The notes under the pieces: model-generated | Told to the model about the DNA's origin: nothing | The model's database searches: none | Seen by the model: only the letters and a program-made list of their open reading frames with translations | Position numbers and translations under genes: made by a program | Assembly (NCBI GenBank): GCA_035620975.1 | Contig: DASPFV010000286.1 | Location: forward strand, 1 to 7,948 | Direction of reading: 5' to 3' | Source of the DNA: DASPFV01 sp035620975 | GTDB lineage: Bacteria > Acidobacteriota > Vicinamibacteria > Vicinamibacterales > 2-12-FULL-66-21 | Length of the DNA: 7,948 nucleotides | In this document: positions 1 through 5,303 of the stretch, in pieces | How the letters are laid out: each line of letters begins with the position of its first letter | Position numbering within the stretch: position 1 is the first letter of the stretch

Positions 1-141
1 CCGAAGGCGTACGTCTTCAGCTACCGGCCTCCCACCAAGGCCTTCAAGCTCCAGCTGCGTTTCGCGAAATCGCGGGTCGAGCGCGACGAGGTGATCTCGG
101 CGCTCGAGGCCATCATCCGGGAATTGCGCGAGCAGAAATAG
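1..141 (+). CDS. C-terminal end of an unidentified protein (partial)
   Basis: An open frame runs from the first base of the window to a TAG at 139-141, giving the last 46 residues of a protein whose start lies to the left. The piece begins PKAYVFSYRPPTKAF, continues with a basic beta-like stretch (FKLQLRFAKSRVER) and ends in a predicted amphipathic helix (DEVISALEAIIRELREQK). Codons are mostly G/C-ending, as in the other genes here. The short strand followed by a terminal helix faintly recalls the C-terminal tail of some ParB/Spo0J-type partition proteins, but too little is visible to name it and I hold that idea loosely. The stop is followed directly by the GGTTCC repeat tract, and lptFG starts 395 bp further on, so the two genes are probably not co-transcribed. 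Confidence 0.6.
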   Translation, partial: PKAYVFSYRPPTKAFKLQLRFAKSRVERDEVISALEAIIRELREQK

Positions 142-153
142 GTCCTCAAGCAA

Positions 154-297
154 GGGTCAAGGTTCCTCGGTTCAAGGTTCGTGGTTCGGCTCCAGGTTCC
201 CAGCCAGGTTCCTAGTTCCAGGTTCCTAGTTCCAGGTTCCAGGCACCAGCTTCTAAGTTCAAGGTTCTAAGTTCAGGGTCCAGGTTCCGGGTTTCAG
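154..297. repeat. 7-bp-periodic AGGTTCC/TAGTTCC repeat tract
   Basis: Exact AGGTTCC copies begin at 194, 206, 220, 234 and 282. Between 206 and 240 the 14-bp unit AGGTTCCTAGTTCC is perfectly duplicated (206-219, 220-233) and followed by a third half unit. Ten degenerate heptads stay in register from 206 to 275 (for example AGGCACC, AGCTTCT, AAGTTCA, AGGTTCT). The next exact copy at 282 is one base out of phase. To the left, GGTTC cores at 169, 176 and 183 keep the 7-bp step. The tract is non-coding in every sensible reading. It looks like a slippage-expanded or dispersed intergenic repeat. Whether it recurs in the genome cannot be seen here. Confidence 0.75.
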
Positions 298-370
298 CCG
301 GGGTCCGCGCCGGGGACGCGCAACTGGAAACCTGAACCGAGGAGGAGCCTTGAGCCAGGACCCTTGAACC
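283..370. repeat. Inverted counterpart of the GGTTC tract, potential long stem-loop
   Basis: To the right of about 320 the repeat flavour flips to the opposite strand (GGAAACC, GAACC at 334-338 and 366-370). Positions 329-356 read in reverse complement closely match 154-179, sharing TCAAGG, CTCC/CTCGGTTCA and GGTT blocks with a few indels. Positions 324-338 similarly complement 283-297. The centre holds a GC-rich GTCC...GGAC hairpin near 303-316. The left and right arms could therefore fold into a nested, imperfect stem-loop of roughly 200 nt. The pairing is visible by eye; stability and function are not established. Confidence 0.45.
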
Positions 371-384
371 CAGAGTCCTGGCCG

Positions 385-412
385 CGTTAGTTAACATAAC
401 ACTCATTATCAG
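385..412. other. AT-rich patch in an otherwise GC-rich spacer
   Basis: A short A/T-rich island containing GTTAGTTAACATAAC and CATTATCAG interrupts a GC-rich spacer upstream of lptFG. It contains TTAACA at 391-396, which resembles a -35 box, but no convincing -10 sits at the right distance on the plus strand. On the minus strand GATAAT could serve as a -10, but no minus-strand gene lies to the left. It may be a promoter or protein-binding site for lptFG, or simply composition noise. Confidence 0.25.
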
Positions 413-498
413 ACCCAGCCCGAAAGCCTCGAAAAGAGTGGCTGTGGATGGTCTGCGGACGGGGTTCAGGCGTGTCCCCCGCGAAACCCCCGTGGACG

Positions 499-510
499 GT
501 CCGGCCGGAC
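499..510. promoter_or_regulatory. 12-bp perfect palindrome upstream of lptFG
   Basis: GTCCGGCCGGAC is a perfect 12-bp palindrome that ends 8 bp before the candidate extended -10 of lptFG, where an operator or activator site could lie. GC-rich palindromes arise often by chance in DNA of this composition, so the regulatory reading is weak. Confidence 0.2.
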
Positions 511-516
511 GAAGGT

Positions 517-524
517 GTTATCCT
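517..524 (+). promoter_or_regulatory. Candidate extended -10 promoter for lptFG
   Basis: The sequence TGTTATCCT (about 516-524) fits an extended -10 element (TGn followed by TATCCT). No good -35 is seen at 16-18 bp; the closest, TGGACG at 493-498, is 20 bp away. A start about 7 bp downstream would be near 531, leaving only about 6 nt before the ATG at 537, so use of this promoter would give an almost leaderless transcript lacking the GAGG at 525-528. Confidence 0.35.
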
Positions 525-536
525 GAGGCCGCGGAC

Positions 537-2912
537 ATGCTCAGAACGCTCGACCGCTACGTCATCCGGGAAGTGCTCCCGCCATTCCTGCTGGCCCTCC
601 TGATCTTCACGTTCATCCTCGAGCTGCCCCCGATCATGCGGCAGCTGGAGACCCTCGTTGCCAAGGGCGTTCCCTGGCGCGCCGCTGCCGAAATCATCGT
701 GCTCCTGGCCCCGCAGGCCCTCGGACTGACCATCCCCATGGGGCTGCTCGTCGGGCTGCTCATCGGACTGGGACGCATGTCGTCGGACCGCGAGGGCGTG
801 GCCCTGCTGGCGTGTGGCGTCAGCCCCTACCGGCTCCTGAGGCCGGTGATGCTGCTGGCCGCCCTGGCCATGGCGGCCACGATGTGGGTGATGATCGTGG
901 CCATCCCGGATGCCAACCAGCGCTTCCGGGTCATTACCTGGGACATCATCACGAAGAAGGTCGAGACCGACATCAAGCCGCGGATCTTCTTCGAGGATTT
1001 CCCCCACTGGGTGCTGTACCCACGGGATGAGGCGGACCCCGGCCAGCCCGGCTGGAAGGACGTCATGGCGGCCGACACGAGCCGCCCGGGCACGACGGAT
1101 CTCTTCCTGGCCCGCCGGGGCCGGCTGGTGCTCGACCGCGAGAAGCGTCAGGTCGATCTCGTCCTGACCGACGGCACCCGCTATCGCACCTCCGGCCAGG
1201 GTGAAACCGACACCTCGGTCTTCCCTGGTGATCTGGTCCTCAAGCTGAACCCGGACGATGTGTTCAGGCCGATGGAGCTGCCGAGGGGCGTATCGGAGAA
1301 GACGATCGCGCAGCTCAGAGAGACGATCGCCGAGAAGGTCGCCGGCGGCCGTGACTCCCCGCACCCGGAAATCATGGCCATCCACGCCAAGTTCTCGATA
1401 CCAGTGGCCTGCCTGGTCTTCGCCGTGATCGGGCTCGCCCTTGGCCTGACCGTCGCCCGCGACGGCAAGCTGGCGGGCTTCGTTGTCGGGATCGCCGTGA
1501 TCTTCGCATACTACGTGGCGATGTTCCTCGCCGAGTCGATGGCCAAGGGGCAGATCCTGCCCGCCGCGCTCGCCCGCTGGATCCCCAACCTCATCCTGGG
1601 CCCGTTCGGTGTCGCCGCGCTCATCTGGCGGGCGAGGTTCGCCGATGCCCGGTTGCCCTTCCGCGTTCCGATCCGGATCCCGTCGCTCTCGTCCTGGCGG
1701 CCGAGCCGCGCGATCGAGGCGGCACCGGCAACGCCGGTGGCCTCCGGGCCCGCAGCCGCGCCGGCGGCAAGGACGGCTGCGCCTCGCGGGGGGGTCGTCC
1801 TCGTCATCAGAGTCCCCCGCCTGTCGGCGCCGAGGCCAGGGCTGCTGGATCGATACATCGCCCGCCTGTATCTCCGCGTCGTGGCGCTGTCGTTCCTGGC
1901 GCTCCTCGGCTTGTTCTACATCTCCACCTTCATCGACAAGTCGGACAAGATCTTCAAGGGCCAGGCGACGACGGGCACGGTCGTGTCGTTCATGCTGTAC
2001 TCCACGCCGCAGTTCATCTACTACATCGTCCCGATAGCTGCCCTGTTGAGCGTTCTGGTCACCTTCGGAGTGCTGACGCGCAGCAGCGAATTGACCGTGA
2101 TGAAGGCCTGCGGCGTGAGCCTCTACCGCGCGGCCGTGCCGGTACTGCTCCTGTCGCTCCTCTTCAGCGGCGTCCTGTACTCACTGGACCAGCAGATCAT
2201 GGCCAGGGCCAACCGGCAGGCCGAGATCCTGGACGCCCAGATCCGCGGCCGGCAGGCCCGGACGTTCAGCACGCTCATCCGGCGCTGGGTGATCGGGCGC
2301 GACGGCGCGATCTATCACTACGGCTTCTTCGACCCCGGGAGGCGGGAGATCATTTCCCTGGCCATCTACGAGCCCGAGCCGCGCGCCTGGCGCCTGGAGT
2401 CGCAGACCTTCGTCAGACGGGCGGCGTATGCCGGCAGCGGATGGACCGGATTCGAGGGCTGGGTGCAGGACTTCAGGCAGATGCCACCAAAGTGGCAGCC
2501 CATGCCGGAGGGTCCGCTGCCCGACCTCGAGCCGCCGGAGTACTTCGCGACGGAGCAGCCGGTCGCGGAGATGATGACGGTTCCGCAGCTGCGGGACTAC
2601 GTGGCCGAGCTCGCCGCCAGCGGCTTCAACGTCGTCCCCCTTGCGGTGGAGCTGCAGAGGCGCACCGCGTTTCCGTTCGTCACCGTCGTGATGGCCCTGC
2701 TCGCGGTCCCGTTCGGCGTGAGCACGGGAAAACGCGGAACGCTCTACGGGATCGGGCTCGGGATCGTGATCGCCCTCACATACTGGGTGGCGAGCAGCGC
2801 ATTCGTCGCCATCGGCAGCGGGGGCCTGCTGCCGCCGGTGCTGGCCGGCTGGGCGCCGAACATCATGACGCTCAGCCTCGCCGCGTATCTCGTGCTCCGC
2901 GTTCGTACCTGA
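537..2912 (+). CDS. lptFG: LptF-LptG fusion, LPS export ABC transporter permease
   Basis: This 791-residue inner-membrane protein should supply both permease halves of the LptB2FG complex, which extracts lipopolysaccharide from the inner membrane and passes it to LptC/LptA. It contains two YjgP/YjgQ-type modules in tandem. Module 1 has membrane helices near 12-30, 52-78, 100-123, 285-306, 312-332 and 343-364, with a periplasmic jellyroll-like region about 125-275. Module 2 repeats this order from about 443 to 788, with its periplasmic part about 551-700. The cytoplasmic coupling segments are recognisable twice: SSDREGVALLACGVSPYRLL (82-101) and RSSELTVMKACGVSLYRAAV (515-534), each with the conserved Glu expected to contact the LptB ATPase. 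The halves are joined by a Pro/Ala-rich, probably cytoplasmic linker (about 365-435). I chose ATG 537 because it starts the typical MLRTLDRYVIREV N-terminus and has GAGG 8 nt upstream. The frame is open back to 438, but that extension looks non-membrane and atypical. It converges on the GntR gene. Confidence 0.93.
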   Translation: MLRTLDRYVIREVLPPFLLALLIFTFILELPPIMRQLETLVAKGVPWRAAAEIIVLLAPQALGLTIPMGLLVGLLIGLGRMSSDREGVALLACGVSPYRLLRPVMLLAALAMAATMWVMIVAIPDANQRFRVITWDIITKKVETDIKPRIFFEDFPHWVLYPRDEADPGQPGWKDVMAADTSRPGTTDLFLARRGRLVLDREKRQVDLVLTDGTRYRTSGQGETDTSVFPGDLVLKLNPDDVFRPMELPRGVSEKTIAQLRETIAEKVAGGRDSPHPEIMAIHAKFSIPVACLVFAVIGLALGLTVARDGKLAGFVVGIAVIFAYYVAMFLAESMAKGQILPAALARWIPNLILGPFGVAALIWRARFADARLPFRVPIRIPSLSSWRPSRAIEAAPATPVASGPAAAPAARTAAPRGGVVLVIRVPRLSAPRPGLLDRYIARLYLRVVALSFLALLGLFYISTFIDKSDKIFKGQATTGTVVSFMLYSTPQFIYYIVPIAALLSVLVTFGVLTRSSELTVMKACGVSLYRAAVPVLLLSLLFSGVLYSLDQQIMARANRQAEILDAQIRGRQARTFSTLIRRWVIGRDGAIYHYGFFDPGRREIISLAIYEPEPRAWRLESQTFVRRAAYAGSGWTGFEGWVQDFRQMPPKWQPMPEGPLPDLEPPEYFATEQPVAEMMTVPQLRDYVAELAASGFNVVPLAVELQRRTAFPFVTVVMALLAVPFGVSTGKRGTLYGIGLGIVIALTYWVASSAFVAIGSGGLLPPVLAGWAPNIMTLSLAAYLVLRVRT

Positions 2913-2939
2913 CCACGCCAACCCGGACCACACGGGTCA
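2910..2939. terminator. Weak bidirectional hairpin between convergent genes
   Basis: TGACC at 2910-2914 can pair with GGTCA at 2935-2939, and an inner ACCCG (2921-2925) can pair with CGGGT (2933-2937). The outer arms contain the stop codons of lptFG (plus) and of the GntR gene (minus). There is no U-tract on either side and the stems are short, so this is at best a weak or Rho-assisted terminator shared by the two converging genes. Confidence 0.25.
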
Positions 2940-3320
2940 GCGGCGCTTCGGCGCGATCTCCTGCAGGGCTTCCAGGAGATCGCTGGCGAGCAGCCCGTGA
3001 CGGTACCCCTCGCGCAGCATGCGCTCCGCAATCTGCCGCGCGACAGTCTGCTGACGTCCCTTGACCTCCCGCGGCCGGCCGGCGACGAAGGTGCCCCTGC
3101 CCCGCTTCACGTGCACCGTGCCTTCATGCTCCAGGGTGCGATAGGCATGCTGGACGGTGTTCGCGTTCACCTTCAGTTGGCCGGCGAGCTGCCGGACGCC
3201 GGGCAGCGGATCGTCCGGTTTCAGCACGCCTACCGCGACACAGCGCTGCACCTCGTCCGCGATCTGGCGGTAGGTCGGTCGGGGGTCCTCGGGGTCCAGA
3301 CTGAACAGCACGGCCAGCAT
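2937..3320 (-). CDS. GntR-family (YtrA subfamily) transcriptional regulator
   Basis: This 127-residue DNA-binding protein has an N-terminal GntR winged helix-turn-helix (about 12-82). It shows the family signatures PTYRQIADEV (15-24), LPGVRQLAGQLKVNANTVQHAY (39-60, helix-turn-helix) and the wing VKRGRGTFVAG (71-81). The short tail (about 85-127) is predicted helical and too small for a FadR- or HutC-type ligand domain, which points to the YtrA subfamily. YtrA regulators are dimeric repressors that usually sit at the head of an operon with an ABC transporter. Here no transporter follows, since the gene ends against convergent lptFG. No Shine-Dalgarno is visible, and a CTAG-repeat palindrome begins one base before the start codon, so leaderless or very short-leader expression with autorepression is likely. 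A PHP-domain gene ends 91 bp upstream on the same strand. Its effector and targets cannot be deduced. Confidence 0.9.
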   Translation of the reverse strand: MLAVLFSLDPEDPRPTYRQIADEVQRCVAVGVLKPDDPLPGVRQLAGQLKVNANTVQHAYRTLEHEGTVHVKRGRGTFVAGRPREVKGRQQTVARQIAERMLREGYRHGLLASDLLEALQEIAPKRR

Positions 3321-3321
3321 C

Positions 3322-3349
3322 CTAGCACACTAGTGCACTAGCGTACTAG
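3322..3349. promoter_or_regulatory. CTAG-repeat palindrome, candidate GntR autoregulatory operator
   Basis: Four CTAG tetramers start at 3322, 3330, 3338 and 3346, an exact 8-bp step. The centre CTAGTGCACTAG (3330-3341) is a perfect palindrome. The whole 28 bp is symmetric about 3335/3336 with 12 of 14 positions matching between arms. It ends one base from the start codon of the minus-strand GntR gene. CTAG is generally rare in bacterial DNA, so four evenly spaced copies are unlikely by chance. The location and symmetry fit a dimeric repressor blocking its own promoter; TAGTGT at positions -12 to -7 from the ATG could be the -10. This is inference: binding is not shown. Confidence 0.65.
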
Positions 3350-3411
3350 TTACGTGATACTGTTGGCTCGCCGCAGAGGGAGCCGATGTGTGTCGGAAGA
3401 GCCGGCGAAGT

Positions 3412-5109
3412 CTAGCGGGAGGGCAGGCCCCTGGCGAGCGCCAGATCACTGACCTGGAGTCTCCCTTCGAACCCGGGGTGAGCGTTGGTGAGATCAACCA
3501 CAAGCAGGATCGACGTCACCTCCGACCGCTCGGGCGTGCCAGTCCCCGGTTGGTAGGGCTGCAGGCGGTCGATAGGGATGACGACCCGCAGGGGTTCGCC
3601 CGGGAGGTAGACCGACGTCCCCCATCGCGCTCCCCCGCCTGCGTCGGTTCGCAGCTGAACCGAAAGCCGCAGCGGCCGGGAAGAACCGGCCGTGAACACG
3701 ATCCGATCGAACTCCGGCGCCGGCGGGGCGACCGGGCCCGCGAGCGCCACGTACTGGCTGAGGCGGTCGCCCGGGCCGAGCTGGAAATCGAGTGTGGCTT
3801 CCCGACCCTCGACATCCAGTTCTGCCCGCGACGAGGGATCTTTCTCGATCACGAGAGCACGCTCATCGACCGGGAGCGCGATCTCGAGTGGCTGCTCGTC
3901 GGGAACAGCGGCCGGGGCCTTCGGCCCGTGCAGATAAATGGGGTTGCTCACGAGCCAGGGAACCGGCGGAGCGCCGGGCGCTCCCGCAATCCTCACCTCT
4001 GCCCTGCACGCGCCGGCCCCCCGAATCTCGGCGGTCAGATCGGCTGCCGTCGAAGACGCGGCGTCGGCGCCGTTGCAGACGAGTACGGTCGTGCCGCCTG
4101 ACACGCGCGGGACGCGCACCGAGAAGGTCGTGGGGTGCTCCCCTGCCAGCGACTCCCCCATTTCCACTGCGGCTCCGGACTGCCGGCCGCGGAAGTCGAG
4201 CCAGCCCGGACTGGCGACTGCGGTGATAGTCGTGAACACGCGGCCTGCGCGAACAGCCTCGAGGAGCCGGCGGGCGTCGGCAGGGGCGTCGGACGAGAAC
4301 CTCTCGCGCAGGATCGCGGTGAGCGAGAACGCCGAAAAGCTCGCCTCGTAGGAGGGCATGCCCAGCCAGGCGAACCGCTGACCGTCTTCGACCCGCCGCG
4401 ACATGCCACCGTGCGCGTCGTGAGCCGCCAGCCCGGCCAGCGGGCGTTGGGCTGACACGGCATCCCACTGACGGAACACATCGACGGGGCGGTCGAGCAG
4501 CGAGGCGAGGGCGGCCGCAGGGTTCAGCAGATAATCGAACGGGACTCTGGCCAGCTGGCTGAGCGGCTCGTCCCGCCACTCGCTGTCGGCGTTGAGCCAC
4601 TCGATGGCGTCCACGGGGAGGGACCAGTCGGTCCAATCGAGCCCCGGCTTGGCGGAGCCGGGGTGGGCCGCGATGCCGAAGCCGCCAAGGCGTCGGACGT
4701 CTTCGACCACGCTCGCGGCGCTGCCGCCGAGCGGGTACGGCGCAGCAGCCATGCCGAGCGCGACGTAATGGCCGCCGTCCGTGCTGATCTCCACGCCGTC
4801 GACGCACAGCACACCATGCAGGTATCCTGGCGGCATCGGTGGAGCGGTGCCATCCCCGTGATCGGTGAAGATGACGAAATGAAGGCCCACCCGTGCTGCG
4901 GCTGCGGCCACGGCGTCCCGGTCTTCCGCGCCATCGGACCGCGTGGTGTGAACGTGATAGGCGCCCGCCACGCTGCGGCCCGCCAGGTCGGGATCGGGAG
5001 CCCCCACGGCCGGACGCGAATCCGGGGGACCCGTCAGGTAGAGGAAGACCAGGAGGAGAACGACGGCGGCGAGCGCGAGGGCCGCCGTCGTGATGAGAAG
5101 CCTGCGCAT
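3412..5109 (-). CDS. Membrane-anchored PHP-domain metal-dependent hydrolase
   Basis: This 565-residue protein begins with one hydrophobic segment after two Arg (about 4-26), with no lipobox cysteine, so it is probably an uncleaved anchor or signal peptide placing the rest outside the inner membrane. A PHP (polymerase and histidinol phosphatase) domain follows at about 48-300. Metal-ligand motifs are visible in order: HVHTTRSDG (H52, H54, D59), FTDHGD (D83, H84), GVEIS (E107), H114, AAHPG (H149) and LAAHDAHG (H230, D231, H233). This set supports a working trinuclear-type metal site for phosphoester hydrolysis; the substrate is unknown. The C-terminal part (about 320-565) is beta-rich and its last 100 residues (FDRIVFTAGSSRPLRLSVQL, then LVVDLTNAHPGFEGRLQVSDL) resemble a galactose-binding/carbohydrate-binding-like sandwich. 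No Shine-Dalgarno is evident before ATG 5109. The 194-bp gap from metK makes co-transcription uncertain. Confidence 0.85.
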   Translation of the reverse strand: MRRLLITTAALALAAVVLLLVFLYLTGPPDSRPAVGAPDPDLAGRSVAGAYHVHTTRSDGAEDRDAVAAAAARVGLHFVIFTDHGDGTAPPMPPGYLHGVLCVDGVEISTDGGHYVALGMAAAPYPLGGSAASVVEDVRRLGGFGIAAHPGSAKPGLDWTDWSLPVDAIEWLNADSEWRDEPLSQLARVPFDYLLNPAAALASLLDRPVDVFRQWDAVSAQRPLAGLAAHDAHGGMSRRVEDGQRFAWLGMPSYEASFSAFSLTAILRERFSSDAPADARRLLEAVRAGRVFTTITAVASPGWLDFRGRQSGAAVEMGESLAGEHPTTFSVRVPRVSGGTTVLVCNGADAASSTAADLTAEIRGAGACRAEVRIAGAPGAPPVPWLVSNPIYLHGPKAPAAVPDEQPLEIALPVDERALVIEKDPSSRAELDVEGREATLDFQLGPGDRLSQYVALAGPVAPPAPEFDRIVFTAGSSRPLRLSVQLRTDAGGGARWGTSVYLPGEPLRVVIPIDRLQPYQPGTGTPERSEVTSILLVVDLTNAHPGFEGRLQVSDLALARGLPSR

Positions 5110-5227
5110 GGGCGCGGAACGCCGCGGCGCCGCGAGGGCGGCAAACCGCGCCTCACGCGAACTCTAGAGAGGCTGCACCTCGGACCCTCGAGGCTCCGCA
5201 TCGCTGGAGTCGCATTGTTTGATAACG

Positions 5228-5243
5228 CCGCGCTGCCGCGCGG
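5228..5243 (-). terminator. GC-rich hairpin downstream of metK
   Basis: CCGCGC (5228-5233) and GCGCGG (5238-5243) form a perfect 6-bp stem with a 4-nt loop, about 60 bp past the metK stop. On the minus strand it is followed by CGTTATCAAAC, which is not a U-tract. It may help end metK transcripts or protect their 3' ends; intrinsic termination is not convincing. Confidence 0.3.
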
Positions 5244-5263
5244 TCGGCCTCGACGCCGGAATA

Positions 5264-5276
5264 ACGTGACTCACGT
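5264..5276. promoter_or_regulatory. 13-bp palindrome in the metK / PHP-gene spacer
   Basis: ACGTGA-C-TCACGT is a perfect inverted repeat with a single central base, about 28 bp beyond the metK stop and 155 bp before the PHP-gene start. Its shape is that of a dimeric regulator site. On the minus strand TTATTC follows it directly and could be a poor -10. No known regulator is recognised. Confidence 0.3.
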
Positions 5277-5303
5277 GGTCAGGTTCCGAGCGGGTCCAGG
5301 CCT

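Noticed and set aside
142..375. CRISPR array
   Set aside because: The repeats are contiguous 7-bp units without unique spacers, and no cas gene is present.
212..406. Minus-strand 64-codon frame across the GGTTCC tract
   Set aside because: The repetitive Asn/Leu/Glu/Thr peptide is just the 7-bp repeat translated in a 21-bp cycle; there is no ribosome site or family likeness.
438..536. N-terminal extension of lptFG to ATG 438
   Set aside because: The 33 extra residues are charged and Pro/Gly-rich, do not fit the family start, and would span the palindrome and candidate promoter.
387..1385. Minus-strand open frame of 332 codons opposite the 5' half of lptFG
   Set aside because: Its translation is rich in Arg, His, Gln and Asp with no domain pattern, and it is the mirror of a strongly supported membrane protein frame.
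2181..2933. Minus-strand 250-codon frame opposite the 3' part of lptFG
   Set aside because: Antisense shadow in GC-rich sequence, with no domain features.
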